Origin: Affinibrenneria salicis | Lineage (GTDB): Bacteria; Pseudomonadota; Gammaproteobacteria; Enterobacterales; Enterobacteriaceae | Reading direction: 5' to 3' | Length of the DNA: 64,000 nucleotides | Assembly (NCBI RefSeq): GCF_008710095.1 | Contig: NZ_VYKJ01000021.1 | Span: 1-64,000 of the forward strand | In this document: positions 48,740 to 58,453 of the stretch, in pieces | Layout: the number at the start of each line of letters is the position of its first letter | How positions within the stretch are numbered: the stretch's first letter is position 1 | Notes under the pieces: model-generated | Seen by the model: only the letters and a program-made list of their open reading frames with translations | Databases searched by the model: none | Told to the model about the DNA's origin: nothing | Program-made: the position numbers and the translations under genes

Positions 48740-48758
48740 ATTAATGATAATTATTTAT
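48740..48758. promoter_or_regulatory. Putative Fur box upstream of the TonB receptor
   Basis: ATTAATGATAATTATTTAT matches 13 of 19 positions of the Fur consensus, including the central AATGATAAT. It is about 85 bases before the receptor start in a very AT-rich control region, so iron repression is likely. Confidence 0.6.
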
Positions 48759-48843
48759 ATTTACATCCATTTCGAATTACTTACAATCAATGGTGCAAAA
48801 AAACTCATTTTGTTAATCGTTTGCCGGCTCGGGGGAAATAAAA

Positions 48844-50958
48844 ATGCTAATAAATTTGAGAAAATCAGTGGCGTTGGCGCTGGCGGCGGCTGCACCGTCG
48901 GTGGCGGTCGGGGAAACGACCGATGAGACGATGGTGGTGACGGCCTCGGCGATTGAGCAGCGGCTGAAAGACGCGCCGGCCAGTATTTCGGTCATTACTG
49001 CGGAAGATCTGCAAAGGGACATCGGCAAATCCGCCACGGATTTAGCCGATGTGTTGGATCAGGTCGCGGGCATATCCAAAGCGATCGGCACCGATGTCAG
49101 TTCCGGCATTCAACTGCGCGGTATGCCGGCGGCTTATACTTTGCTGCTGGTCGATGGCAAACGCGTCGGGTCGAGCAACGGGGTGAAAAGCACGCAGCAG
49201 AACTACTTTGATGATATTAACTGGATCCCGATCGAATCGATTGAGCGTATTGAGATTGTGCGTGGCCCGATGTCCTCGCTCTATGGTTCCGACGCGATGG
49301 GCGGGGTGGTGAATATCATCACCAAAAAGAACACCAGCGTATGGAGCGGCGCGCTGACGGCGGGCACGCGTCAGCCGGAGGGCTCAAGCCGCGGCGATAC
49401 CAATACCTATACTGCGACGCTCGGCGGGCCGCTCGGCAACGGTTTCTCATTACGCCTGAACGGTTCGTGGAATAAGCGCAACCCGGATCAAACCGATACG
49501 AACGCTCTGCGCTTCGGCACCGGTCTGGAAGGGAAAAAACGCTATAACTATGGCGCGGAACTGACGTGGGATATTAATGACAATCATCAGCTCAGCGTCG
49601 GCGCCATCAGAGGCAAGGAGCAGGGAATTCAGGGGACGACCGATGCGGGCAGTACGGTGAACCTGCGCGGCGTGACCGAACTGGAACGCGAAAATTATTC
49701 GATCGATTACCGCGGGCTATTCGATTTCGGCAGCGCAAAACTTTCCGCTTATCAAAATAAATATCAGAACTTCGCCAGCAATGTGCCGATCGTCTCCAAT
49801 GGCGTGGCGATCGGTTCGCAGGATACCGAACTGTGGAATAAAGACCGGATTATCGAAGGAAATATTAATATTCCCTTCGAGTTTCTTGTTCCCCAGAGCA
49901 TCACGTTCGGCGGGCAGTGGATGAAGGAAGAGCTGTATAATCCGCGTTCGATCGGCTCTGTCGCCGGCACCCCGACCTACGGTTCGCACCACGGCGAGGC
50001 CACCAGTAAAGGGATCTTCGTTGAGGACCAGCTTAACCTGCTGGATGACTTGTCCCTGACGCTGGGGCTGCGCCATGACGATACCGAATACGGCAGCCAG
50101 ACCACGCCAAGAGCCTATCTGGTCTATCACGCCGCCGATTATCTGACCCTGAAGGGCGGCTATTCGGAAGGTTTCAAAGCGCCGTCGATCCGTCAGGCGA
50201 GTTTAGGCTTTATTGAAACGTCGCAGGGCGCCGGGTGTAACGGTTATGCGGATTACACCGGCGGCGGCTGCTACACCACCGGCAACGATAGCCTCAAGCC
50301 GGAGACCTCGGAAAACTGGGAAATCGGCGCGCTGTTTGATTATAACGGCTGGGCCGCCGGGCTGACTTTCTTCGACAGCCGCTTTAAGAACAAACTCGCC
50401 ACCGCGCCTATCGGCTATATCGATGGCGATACTTCCGGCCGTTATTGGCTGGAGCGCGTCAACCTGGATTCCGCGCGTACCCAGGGGCTGGAAGGCAATC
50501 TGGATATTCCGCTGGTGAGCGAGCCGGTTGCGCCGTGGCTGAACAGATTAACTTTACGCAATAGCTTTACGCGTATGATTAAAGCTGAGGACAGCAAAGG
50601 CGTTATGCTGGTGACCACGCCGAAGTTCACCAGTTACTCTTCGCTGGACTGGGCGGTCAACGAACAGCTGAGCCTGGCGTTTACCGCGCACTATTACGGT
50701 AAGATGCTGGGGCTGAACAGCGCGGCGGATCAGGCCTCGCGCAGCTCAACCGCCACCGCCAGAATCCGCAATTCTTATTTCATTTATGGCCTGTCCGGCC
50801 AGTATCGCGCCAGCAAAAACCTGAAGTTTAACGTCGGGGTCGATAACCTGTTTGATAAAGATCCGGTATCGGAAAACCCGTCGGGCAGCGCAACCAGCGG
50901 TAATAACTATTATGTGCCGGGCAGAACGTTCTATGCGTCTATGACGGCGTCGTTCTGA
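48844..50958 (+). CDS. cirA: TonB-dependent siderophore/colicin receptor (CirA-like)
   Basis: A 704-residue outer-membrane receptor. It has a signal peptide (about 1-22), a TonB box (DETMVVTAS near 27), a plug domain (IEQRLKDAPASISVITAEDL ... DGKRVGS ... VRGPMSSLYGSDAMGGVVNII), then a 22-strand barrel ending with terminal Phe (TFYASMTASF). Plug similarity and position after lysP point to CirA, which takes up catecholate linear siderophores and admits colicin I. It is about 40 residues longer than E. coli CirA and diverges in the barrel, so ligand identity is uncertain. A disulfide-like pair (GAGCNGYADYTGGGCYTTG) lies in an extracellular loop. Confidence 0.85.
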   Translation: MLINLRKSVALALAAAAPSVAVGETTDETMVVTASAIEQRLKDAPASISVITAEDLQRDIGKSATDLADVLDQVAGISKAIGTDVSSGIQLRGMPAAYTLLLVDGKRVGSSNGVKSTQQNYFDDINWIPIESIERIEIVRGPMSSLYGSDAMGGVVNIITKKNTSVWSGALTAGTRQPEGSSRGDTNTYTATLGGPLGNGFSLRLNGSWNKRNPDQTDTNALRFGTGLEGKKRYNYGAELTWDINDNHQLSVGAIRGKEQGIQGTTDAGSTVNLRGVTELERENYSIDYRGLFDFGSAKLSAYQNKYQNFASNVPIVSNGVAIGSQDTELWNKDRIIEGNINIPFEFLVPQSITFGGQWMKEELYNPRSIGSVAGTPTYGSHHGEATSKGIFVEDQLNLLDDLSLTLGLRHDDTEYGSQTTPRAYLVYHAADYLTLKGGYSEGFKAPSIRQASLGFIETSQGAGCNGYADYTGGGCYTTGNDSLKPETSENWEIGALFDYNGWAAGLTFFDSRFKNKLATAPIGYIDGDTSGRYWLERVNLDSARTQGLEGNLDIPLVSEPVAPWLNRLTLRNSFTRMIKAEDSKGVMLVTTPKFTSYSSLDWAVNEQLSLAFTAHYYGKMLGLNSAADQASRSSTATARIRNSYFIYGLSGQYRASKNLKFNVGVDNLFDKDPVSENPSGSATSGNNYYVPGRTFYASMTASF

Positions 50959-51002
50959 TTGTTATTGACGTCGCATAGCCGCAGCGATGCGCGTCATGCC
51001 TG

Positions 51003-51037
51003 GCCGGCCGGTGCGTTATGACCGGCCGGCCTGTTTT
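51003..51037 (+). terminator. Terminator downstream of the TonB receptor
   Basis: GCCGGCCGGT-GCGTTATG-ACCGGCCGGC is a perfect ten-base stem followed by CTGTTTTCTG, 44 bases past the stop. Confidence 0.75.
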
Positions 51038-51184
51038 CTGCGCCGTCGGCCATCCGGCCCGGTCGGCAATTTCATCCGTTCGGGCGTAAAATCATGCGCC
51101 CGCAATGGCGCCCGGCGGGATATTACCGAGCTGGCCTCTCCCGAACCTTCGCTTATTATGATTAAATGATAAACAATTGCTGAT

Positions 51185-51352
51185 ATACCCACCGTATTTC
51201 AGGTTGCCGCGGCGCGGACGCCTTCCGTCACCCGGCTTTCCGGCCTCGCCCGGCGCGGCTGTTGCACACAGCGTTCCTCCACCGCTTAGTTCGCTAAGGG
51301 GTCAAAGAGCATTCGTTTGTCGGCGGCTTGCAGCCTGAAATCGATGGGGTAT
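51185..51352. repeat. ERIC-related palindromic intergenic element (168 bp)
   Basis: The ends are ATACCC and GGGTAT. Inner arms GTATTTCAGGTTGC and GCAGCCTGAAAT are inverted, and the centre includes CGCTTAGTTCGCTAAGGGG. The overall architecture recalls ERIC/IRU elements, but the interior differs from the copy at 55134. It lies upstream of the 2-hydroxyacid dehydrogenase gene. Confidence 0.6.
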
Positions 51353-51407
51353 TGTATTTATTTCCCTGTAGCAGGGGGAAAGGGGCCAACCACGGGGATG
51401 TGCCAGT

Positions 51408-52352
51408 ATGCTAAAAATCACTTTTCTCGATCGGGGTTCATTGCCCGCCGACCTGTCCTTTGATAAACCGCGCTGTGAGCATCAGTGGGAGGAGTATGAT
51501 ATCACCCTGCCGGAACAGGTGACGGCGCGCGCGGCCGGCAGTGATGTTATCGTCACCAGCAAGGTGGTGCTGAACCGGGAAACGCTGCAGGCTCTGCCGC
51601 AGTTAAAGTTGATCGCGGTCATCGCGACCGGTATCAATAACATCGATCAGCAGGCGGCCGGCGAACTGGGCATCGCGATAAAAAATGTGCCGTCCTATTC
51701 CGCGCAGTCGGTATCCGAACACGTGATGGCGATGATTTTCGCGCTGCGGCACGGGCTGCCGGGCTGGCAGCACGATATACAGCGCGAACGCTGGGCCAGC
51801 CAGCGGCAGTTTTGCTATTTCGATCATCCGGTGCGGGATATCGCCGGATCGGCGCTGGGGATTATCGGCGCCGGGGCGATCGGCGGTGCGGTGGCGCGGC
51901 TGGCGTCGGCGGTAGGCATGCGCGTGCTGCTGGCCGAACGCCGGGGCGCGCCGATCTGCCGGCCGGGCTATCTGCCGTTTGAACAGGTGCTGCAGCAGGC
52001 GGACATTCTCTCGTTACACTGCCCGCTGACGGCGGAAACAGACCGTATGATCAACAGCGAAACGCTGTCGCTGTGTCATCCGTCGACGCTGCTGATTAAT
52101 ACCGCGCGCGGGGGATTAGTTGACGAACCGGCGCTGCTCCATGCGCTGGAGCACGGCATTATCGGCGGCGCGGCGCTGGACAGCCTGACGCGCGAACCGC
52201 CCGCGCGGGAAAATATTTTGCTGCAGGCGGCGAAAACCCGCGCCAATTTGCTGATTACCCCGCATATCGCCTGGAGTTCGCCTTCGGCGCTCCAGACGTT
52301 GATGAGCAGAACTATCGACAATATCGAGCGCTTCGCCGCCGGGCAGTCCTGA
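51408..52352 (+). CDS. NAD-dependent D-2-hydroxyacid dehydrogenase
   Basis: A 314-residue dehydrogenase of the SerA/HprA-type superfamily. The Rossmann motif is IIGAGAIGGAVARLAS, with catalytic Arg in NTARGGLVDE, Glu in REPPARE (less canonical) and His in ITPHIAWSS. Such enzymes reduce hydroxypyruvate, glyoxylate or other 2-keto acids in the cytoplasm. It closely resembles glycerate dehydrogenase-like proteins, but the substrate cannot be fixed. It is a single gene, convergent with a sugar-type ABC permease gene across a hairpin. Confidence 0.82.
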   Translation: MLKITFLDRGSLPADLSFDKPRCEHQWEEYDITLPEQVTARAAGSDVIVTSKVVLNRETLQALPQLKLIAVIATGINNIDQQAAGELGIAIKNVPSYSAQSVSEHVMAMIFALRHGLPGWQHDIQRERWASQRQFCYFDHPVRDIAGSALGIIGAGAIGGAVARLASAVGMRVLLAERRGAPICRPGYLPFEQVLQQADILSLHCPLTAETDRMINSETLSLCHPSTLLINTARGGLVDEPALLHALEHGIIGGAALDSLTREPPARENILLQAAKTRANLLITPHIAWSSPSALQTLMSRTIDNIERFAAGQS

Positions 52353-52355
52353 GAG

Positions 52356-52376
52356 GGCGGGCGGTCATCGCCCGCC
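52356..52376. terminator. Hairpin between convergent genes
   Basis: GGCGGGCG-GTCAT-CGCCCGCC starts three bases after the dehydrogenase stop. No T-run follows, so termination is probable but not certain. Confidence 0.5.
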
Positions 52377-52422
52377 GTCCGCGCGTATTCTCTGCGCCGG
52401 CCGCTTAGTTCAGACGGCGATC

Positions 52423-53421
52423 TCAGGGGCGTTTCTGTACATAGGTCATCGCCAGCGCCAGCGCCAGCACCAGCCCCTTAATGATGTCCATCGCGTAATA
52501 GGGCACGGACAGCATCACCAGACCGTTTTGCAGCACGCCGAGAATCACGGCGCCGACCAGCGTGCCGAAGGCGTTGGGCTTGCCGGAACCCGCCAGCGAA
52601 AAGCCGATATAGGCGGCCGCCACCGCATCCATCAGGTAGCCGCCGCCGGCGTTGACCTGGGAGGAACCAATACGCGAAGCCAGCAAAATGCCGCCCAGAC
52701 CGGCCAGCAGCGCGGAAAACACATAGGCCTGCACCCGGTAGCGGGTGGTGCGGATGCCCGCCAGTCTGGCCGCTTCGGGGTTGCCGCCGATGGCGTACAT
52801 GCGACGGCCGTGTTTGGTCAGCGACAGCCAGAGCTGTACCACCAGCGTGACGATCAGCATGATGACTACGATCAGCGGCACCTGGCCGAGGGTGGAAAAC
52901 ACTTCCGGGATCACGCCTTCCGCCATTTCGCCGTTCGGCATCACCATATTTTGCGTGATTGAACCGCCGTAGCTGTAGGTCATGGCGACGCCCTGAATCA
53001 CGAACAGACTGGCCAGCGTGGCCAGCATATCGGGAATTTTCAGCACCACGATCAGGAAGGCGTTGAACAGTCCGACCAGCGTACACAGCAGCAGCGTCAG
53101 CATAATCGCGCCGGTGGTGCCGAAGCCATGCCAGGCGAACAGCGAGATCACCAGCGCGTTGGCCAGCGAGGCGGTGGAGCCGACCGACAGGTCAAAGCCG
53201 CCGATGGACAGCGAGATCGATACGCCGATGGCGATAACGGTAACGATGGCGATCGAGCGCAGGATATTGATGATGTTGTACGGGTCAAGAAAGTTATCCG
53301 AGGCCAGACCAAACAGGGCGATCAGCGCCACCACGGTCAGCAACATGCCCCATTTGTACAAAAATTCATACAGATGATGGCGTAAGGGTAATGTCCGCTC
53401 AGGCGAAAGTGGGTTACTCAC
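52423..53421 (-). CDS. Sugar-type ABC transporter permease (RbsC/BPD_transp_2 family)
   Basis: A 332-residue permease with about eight to ten helices and the family block GGFDLSVGSTASLANALVIS plus ALLAGLGGILLASRIGSSQ. It belongs to the ribose/galactose-type (CUT2) importers. It overlaps the ATPase gene by four bases. No periplasmic binding-protein gene is adjacent on either side, which is unusual for this family. Substrate unknown; a pentose or another small carbohydrate is likely. Confidence 0.85.
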   Translation of the reverse strand: MSNPLSPERTLPLRHHLYEFLYKWGMLLTVVALIALFGLASDNFLDPYNIINILRSIAIVTVIAIGVSISLSIGGFDLSVGSTASLANALVISLFAWHGFGTTGAIMLTLLLCTLVGLFNAFLIVVLKIPDMLATLASLFVIQGVAMTYSYGGSITQNMVMPNGEMAEGVIPEVFSTLGQVPLIVVIMLIVTLVVQLWLSLTKHGRRMYAIGGNPEAARLAGIRTTRYRVQAYVFSALLAGLGGILLASRIGSSQVNAGGGYLMDAVAAAYIGFSLAGSGKPNAFGTLVGAVILGVLQNGLVMLSVPYYAMDIIKGLVLALALAMTYVQKRP

Positions 53422-54932
53422 GCGGGAGTTCCTCCGGTTGAATATAATAATAATGTTTCTTCATCGACGCTGGCGGCGTCAAGTTCCGCCACGATCCGCC
53501 CGTCCCACAGCACGCAGATACGGTCGCACAGGCCCACCAATTCAGAGAACTCGCCGGAAGCGTAGACGATGCCTTTGCCTTCGCGCGCCAGTCCGTCGAT
53601 CAGGGTGAACAGGTCCTGTTTAGCCTTGATATCCACGCCTTTGGTCGGTTCGTCGAAAATCAGCACCTGGGCATTGCTGCGCAGCCACTTGCCGATCGCC
53701 ACTTTCTGCTGGTTGCCGCCGGACAGACGACGCAGGATCTGCGCCGCGCCGGTGGTGCGAATGCCCAGCCGTTCGATGACCTGCCGCGCCCACTGACGCG
53801 CCCGCCGACGGCTGAACACGCCGTAGCGCGAAAAGCTATTATCGGCGCTGACGCTCAGGTTCATGGCGACCGACTCATCGATGAAGATGCCTTCCTTGCG
53901 GCGCTCTTCCGGCACCAGTGCTATCCCCTGTTCAACGGATCGCCAGGGCGCGCGCGGACGCCAGGCTCGCCCCCGGTACGCGCCGCGGCTGATGCGGCTG
54001 GCGCTGGCGCCGAACAGCGCTTTGCACAGTTCGGTTTTGCCGGCGCCGGCCAGCCCGGCGATGCCCAGGATCTCGCCTTCATGCAGGGTCAGAGAAATAT
54101 CCTGCAGCAGGGTATCGTCGTGCAATCCGTGCACTTCGAGCAGCGGCTGGCGCGCCGGGGCGACGCGACGCGGCGGAAAGATATCGTTCAGCTGGTGGCC
54201 GAGCATTCTTTCCACGATCTGCTCGCCGTTGAGGCCCTGCATATCGCCGCTGCTGACCTGCTTGCCGTCGCGCAGTACCGTCAGGGTGTCGCAGATATCG
54301 CGGATTTCGTGGATGCGGTGCGAAATAAACACGATGCCGATCCCCTCGGCCTGCAGGCGCCGCACCACCTGAAACAGCCGGGCGCTTTCGGCCTGATCGA
54401 GCGGCGCGGTAGGTTCATCAAGGATAAGGAAACGGCAGCGGTGCGATAGCGCGCGCGCCAGCAAAATCTGCTGTTTTTCCGCCAGCGAACAATTTTCAAG
54501 ACGCTGGCGCACGTTAATGGACACGCCCAGTTGTCCGAGCAGGGCGCGCGCCTGGCGGTGCAGCGCGCGCCAGTTCATCAGGTGCCCGTCCTGCGCCAGA
54601 GTATCCAGCATGATATTCTCGGCGACCGACAGCATCGGCACCAGCGCGGCGTCGACTTCCTGCTGCACCAGATGTATACCGTGTTGCTTTGCCTGGCGCG
54701 GCGTGCGGATCTCCACCGGCTGACCGTCGATCAGAATCTCGCCCTGATAGTGAGCGTGAGCGCCGGAGAGAATGGTCATCAGCGTGGACTTCCCCGCGCC
54801 GTTCGCGCCGGTCAGCGCGTGCACCGTCGCGCCATGCAGCGTGAAGTCAACCTGTTGCAACGCATGGAAGCCGGCAAACGAAATGGAAATGTCGCGCATT
54901 TCCAGGCTTGAGGGCCGGGTGGTGGACATCAT
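53418..54932 (-). CDS. Sugar-type ABC transporter ATP-binding protein (RbsA/MglA family)
   Basis: A 504-residue tandem ABC ATPase. The first half has Walker A GANGAGKST and Walker B RFLILDEPTA. The second half has GLAGAGKTE, signature LSGGNQQK and Walker B VLIFDEPTKGVD, as usual for CUT2 importers. It starts with MMSTTRPSSLEMRDISISF; ATG at 54932 or 54929. Together with the permease it makes an importer core without its binding protein. Autoinducer-2-type LsrA is excluded by the lack of an lsr context. Confidence 0.87.
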   Translation of the reverse strand: MMSTTRPSSLEMRDISISFAGFHALQQVDFTLHGATVHALTGANGAGKSTLMTILSGAHAHYQGEILIDGQPVEIRTPRQAKQHGIHLVQQEVDAALVPMLSVAENIMLDTLAQDGHLMNWRALHRQARALLGQLGVSINVRQRLENCSLAEKQQILLARALSHRCRFLILDEPTAPLDQAESARLFQVVRRLQAEGIGIVFISHRIHEIRDICDTLTVLRDGKQVSSGDMQGLNGEQIVERMLGHQLNDIFPPRRVAPARQPLLEVHGLHDDTLLQDISLTLHEGEILGIAGLAGAGKTELCKALFGASASRISRGAYRGRAWRPRAPWRSVEQGIALVPEERRKEGIFIDESVAMNLSVSADNSFSRYGVFSRRRARQWARQVIERLGIRTTGAAQILRRLSGGNQQKVAIGKWLRSNAQVLIFDEPTKGVDIKAKQDLFTLIDGLAREGKGIVYASGEFSELVGLCDRICVLWDGRIVAELDAASVDEETLLLYSTGGTPA

Positions 54933-55133
54933 ATTCGATAAGGGTTCCTGACAGTCGATTCGCGACTGGCGAAAATACCATATTAACGACGTGCGTGACG
55001 CGTTATTTCAGCCGAACGACCGGTGCGCCATAAACAAAAAAGGCATAAGTTAAAGAAAAAAATTATTAACTGCCGCGACCGGAGTACATAAGATAGAGCT
55101 TTCATGCGGCAAGCCGCAGGTACGTTGGTTTTG

Positions 55134-55253
55134 TTACCCGGTCCATCCATGTGGCTCGCCCTTGCAGGGCCGCCTGCCCGGGCCGCTTACTGTTGTAAGT
55201 CGCCGGGGATTCGCTGCGTCACCGCCTTCCTGCAGCGCGAATATTTTGGGTAA
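55134..55253. repeat. ERIC element
   Basis: A 120-base element with TTACCC and GGGTAA ends. On the minus strand it reads TGCAGGAAGGCGG, GCGAATCCCCGG, GACTTAC-AACA-GTAAG and GGCCCGGGCAGGCGG, the characteristic order and central palindrome of enterobacterial ERIC/IRU repeats as recalled. It lies in the 377-base space between the ABC ATPase gene and the hcxA-like gene, so it probably sits inside or near the divergent promoters. Confidence 0.85.
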
Positions 55254-55309
55254 TGCGATACGCAACCCTTGTCGCCGCAAAACGCCATAACAGCAAGGAA
55301 CCACATTTC

Positions 55310-56395
55310 ATGAGCAGCACAGATATTCGCGTCCAGGTCGGGCCGGCTAATTATTTCTCTTTCCCGGGCGCGATAGACAAATTGACGGAATTCTATTCCG
55401 CGGATGCCCTGCGACACGCGCTGTGGATCGGCGGCCGGCGCGCGCTGAGCGCGGCCAAACCCTGGCTGCCGGCGGCCTATGCGTCCGCCGACGCCCGCCG
55501 GGCCGAAACCGGCGCGCACTGCAGCGAACGCGAAGTGGCCGAGCTGGTGGCGCTGGGCGGCGACGATCGCCAACTGGTGATCGGGATCGGCGGCGGCGCG
55601 GTGCTGGATACCGCCAAAGTAGTGGCGCGTCGTCTCGGCGTACCGCTGGTGGCCATCCCCACCATCGCCGCTACCTGCGCCGCCTGGACCCCGCTGTCGG
55701 TGTGGTATGACGACGCCGGCCAGGCGCTGCGTTTTGAGATCTTTAGCGACGCCAATCACCTGGTGCTGGTCGAGCCGCGTATTATTCTTAACGCGCCGGC
55801 CGAATACCTGCTGGCGGGTATTGGCGATACGCTGGCGAAATGGTATGAAGCGGTGGTGCTGGCGCCTCAGCCGGCGTCTCTGTCGCTGACGGTGCGGCTG
55901 GGGCTGCAGACGGCGCAGGATATTCGCGACGTGCTGTTGCGCCAGAGCGAGGCGGCGCTGAACGCTGTGCGTCAGGGCGAGCTAAGCCAGGATTTTCTCG
56001 ACGTGGTGGATGCGATTATCGCCGGCGGCGGGATGGTCGGCGGGCTGGGCGAACGCTATACGCGCGTGGCCGCGGCGCACGCGATTCACAATGGGTTAAC
56101 CGTACTGCCGCAGACCGAGCGTTTCCTGCACGGCACCAAAGTGGCCTACGGCATTCTGGTGCAGAGCGCGCTGTTGGGCGATGAGTCGACCCTGCGCCAG
56201 TTGAGCGCCACTTCCCGTACGCTGGGCCTGCCGGCCACGCTGGCGGCGCTGGACGTGGATATTCATGACCGGCAGGCGCTGCGGACGGTGATCGCGCGCG
56301 CGCTGCAGCCGGGCGAATCGATCCACTATCTGCCGGTCGCGCTGGATGAGCAGACGCTGTTCGCCGCGCTGGAGCGGGTTGAGGCGTTGGCGTAG
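55310..56395 (+). CDS. hcxA: Hydroxycarboxylate dehydrogenase (HcxA/YbdH, GldA-like family)
   Basis: A 361-residue iron-containing alcohol dehydrogenase-family protein with strong similarity to E. coli HcxA (YbdH) throughout: VGPANYFSFPGAIDKL, the NAD-binding VIGIGGGAVLDTAK, PTIAATCAAWTPLSVWY, and metal ligands in LAGIGDTLAKWYEA, AAAHAIHNGL and FLHGTKVAYGI. E. coli HcxA reduces 2-oxoglutarate/2-oxobutyrate type acids. The ATG at 55310 gives the conserved N-terminus. It is divergent from the ABC ATPase gene, without a known metabolic partner nearby. Confidence 0.88.
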   Translation: MSSTDIRVQVGPANYFSFPGAIDKLTEFYSADALRHALWIGGRRALSAAKPWLPAAYASADARRAETGAHCSEREVAELVALGGDDRQLVIGIGGGAVLDTAKVVARRLGVPLVAIPTIAATCAAWTPLSVWYDDAGQALRFEIFSDANHLVLVEPRIILNAPAEYLLAGIGDTLAKWYEAVVLAPQPASLSLTVRLGLQTAQDIRDVLLRQSEAALNAVRQGELSQDFLDVVDAIIAGGGMVGGLGERYTRVAAAHAIHNGLTVLPQTERFLHGTKVAYGILVQSALLGDESTLRQLSATSRTLGLPATLAALDVDIHDRQALRTVIARALQPGESIHYLPVALDEQTLFAALERVEALA

Positions 56396-56461
56396 CGGGC
56401 GCGGCCGCCGAGGCCGAACCCGGCGGGCCGTCGGCAGACGGTCTGCCGGGGCAGGGGACGG

Positions 56462-56779
56462 TTACGACGCCGGGCGATCGGTCAGAAAGCGACGCAGCTG
56501 ACGGCGCAGGCGCTGGTTTTCATCGCGTAATTGCTCGATGTTGCCCATTAGCGTCAGGGCGACGGCGATGCCGGACCAGTCGAGATCCAGTTCGCGGTGC
56601 AACTGCGTGGCGCGCCGCACGACGCACAGCGCCTCATGATCAAAGCACCACTCCGTCGTCTGCGTTTTTTTCGGCTCAACCACGCCCAGGCCAACGATTT
56701 CCTGCAGCTCATCATGTGAAATACCGACATAGCGACAGAACTCCGTCACCGTAAAGGTTACTTCAAACTCATCAGCCAT
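56462..56779 (-). CDS. cbpM: Chaperone modulator CbpM
   Basis: A 105-residue MerR-like HTH protein ([38 protein letters not shown]) that binds the J domain of CbpA and inhibits its co-chaperone and DNA-binding activities. Normal length. It starts four bases downstream of the cbpA stop, as in other enterobacteria. Confidence 0.92.
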   Translation of the reverse strand: MADEFEVTFTVTEFCRYVGISHDELQEIVGLGVVEPKKTQTTEWCFDHEALCVVRRATQLHRELDLDWSGIAVALTLMGNIEQLRDENQRLRRQLRRFLTDRPAS

Positions 56780-56783
56780 TGTG

Positions 56784-57743
56784 CTATTTCCATTCTGTCC
56801 GGGGATTAAACGAGGCCTGGGCGTCGGCCAACTGCTGCCAGAGTTCGGCCGTTTTGTCGTCCGGGCGCGGCGGCATAACCACTTTCAGCGCCGCATACAG
56901 ATCGCCGGTGGTTTTCTTGTTCACCAGCCCTTTGCCTTTGATGCGCAGCCGTTGACCGGTCTGGCTGCCGGGCGGGATCGTCATGCTGACCTGGCCGGTC
57001 AGCGTCGGGATCGCCACCCGCGCGCCGAGCGCCGCTTCCCACGGCGCCAGCGGCACCACGATCTGCAGATCGTGGCCGTTAATATCAAACAGCGGATGCG
57101 GCGCAATGCGGATGGTGAGATATAAATCGCCGTTTGGACCGCCGTTAACGCCGGCCACGCCCTGGCCCTTCAGGCGAATGCGCTCCCGATCGCCGACGCC
57201 CGCCGGGATCCTGACGTTCAGCGTTTTGGGCACCTCTCTTTCCTGCCGGCCGAATACATCGTAAACCGGCAGGCGATATTCGATGGTGCGCGATTGTTCG
57301 CTCAGCGTCTCTTCCAGCAGCATGGCGCACTCCATTTCGACATCCTGACCGCGCATCGCCTGCGCGCCGCCGCCGCGGGCGTCGAAATGTTGGCTGTAGC
57401 CGCCGCGGCCGCCGAAAATAGATTCGAAGAAGTCGGAGAAGTCCTGCCCGGCGTGGGCGGAATGCGCGCCCTGCCGTTGAGTATCGCCGCCTGGTCGCTG
57501 CCACTGGCGGCCGAAGTCGGGGTCGTCGCGGTGCTGGCGCAGCTGGTCGTATTCGGCGCGCCGTTCGCTGTCTTTCAGCACTTCATAGGCCTCGGCAACC
57601 TCCTTGAACTTGCTCTCGGCTTCCGCTTCGCTGCTGACATCGGGGTGATATTTACGTGCTAAGCGCCGGTAGGCGGTCTTGATGGCTTTCAGATCGTCAG
57701 CGGGTTTAACACCCAGAATTGCATAGTAATCCTTGAACTCCAT
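56784..57743 (-). CDS. cbpA: Curved-DNA-binding co-chaperone CbpA (DnaJ-like)
   Basis: A 319-residue class II J protein. The J domain spans about 1-70 with the HPD motif (RKYHPDVS). A linker then a Gly-rich stretch ([19 protein letters not shown]) lead to two C-terminal peptide-binding domains ([37 protein letters not shown]). The zinc finger of DnaJ is absent. CbpA helps DnaK and condenses DNA in stationary phase. First gene of cbpAM. Confidence 0.94.
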   Translation of the reverse strand: MEFKDYYAILGVKPADDLKAIKTAYRRLARKYHPDVSSEAEAESKFKEVAEAYEVLKDSERRAEYDQLRQHRDDPDFGRQWQRPGGDTQRQGAHSAHAGQDFSDFFESIFGGRGGYSQHFDARGGGAQAMRGQDVEMECAMLLEETLSEQSRTIEYRLPVYDVFGRQEREVPKTLNVRIPAGVGDRERIRLKGQGVAGVNGGPNGDLYLTIRIAPHPLFDINGHDLQIVVPLAPWEAALGARVAIPTLTGQVSMTIPPGSQTGQRLRIKGKGLVNKKTTGDLYAALKVVMPPRPDDKTAELWQQLADAQASFNPRTEWK

Positions 57744-57922
57744 GAGGCGGTATCCTCAATTCATCTGTGGTCGGAGGCCGGTCTGGCGCCTCGTCGGGTG
57801 CCTGGTCGCGTACCTCGCGGCAACGGCGCCGGCGGCGCCGTTTTCCTGCGGGCACTTGGTTTGAGTTTAGCGCTTTATGCTGGACAGGGGCAGTCTTTGC
57901 CAGAAAATGTGCTCGCCGACGC

Positions 57923-58135
57923 TCAGCGCAACTTCTCATACGGAAACGCGGTTTTAATATAGCGGGTGTAATAGCGGTTCTTACTGGTGCTGTTCATCAG
58001 CTCTTCATAGATCATACGCGCCACGTTGCGGTACTGGTACAGCCCGCCGTTCAGCATTTCAATTTCCAGAATATGTTTCTCTTCATCATAACCGACGGAA
58101 AACAGCTCGGCGGATGATACTCGTTTACGTAGCAA
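57923..58135 (-). CDS. KTSC-domain protein
   Basis: A 70-residue protein with the KTSC-domain pattern: VSSAELFSVGYDEE-HILEIEM, GLYQYRNV, then STSKNRYYTRYIKTAFPYEKL. The start is TTG at 58135; GGAGGA eight bases upstream and the lack of any in-frame ATG support it. The domain occurs alone and fused to lysyl-tRNA-synthetase-like proteins; its function is unknown. The gene stands alone between cbpA and the chemoreceptor. Confidence 0.75.
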   Translation of the reverse strand: MLRKRVSSAELFSVGYDEEKHILEIEMLNGGLYQYRNVARMIYEELMNSTSKNRYYTRYIKTAFPYEKLR

Positions 58136-58453
58136 ATCAATGTCCTCCTGACTTTACGCGTCTCTCATCTTTAGCGATGAAAGATCGAAATCGCAACTTT
58201 TTGACTGAGTTGGGCGGCGCCGTATCATGGGACATTCAACGTCTTCCCGGGCCGTTTTGGCGCCGGCCCCGGTGAATGCCATACGCTGAGTCAGGGCGGA
58301 TCGCCGGGCTAAATCCTCGTGCGGAACAGGGGGATAATACCCCGGCGCAGGAGGAAACTCACGCCAAAGATAGCGCGCTATGCATTGCCGCATATTGCCC
58401 GACGCTTCATTGTGGGAGATCAAACTTTGGCCGGATAAGTTCGGGAAAATCAT
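58136..58453. other. Intergenic stretch upstream of the chemoreceptor
   Basis: No gene or RNA recognised. The right end leads into the sigma-28-like promoter at 58454. GC-rich and AT-rich parts alternate, without obvious repeats. Confidence 0.35.
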
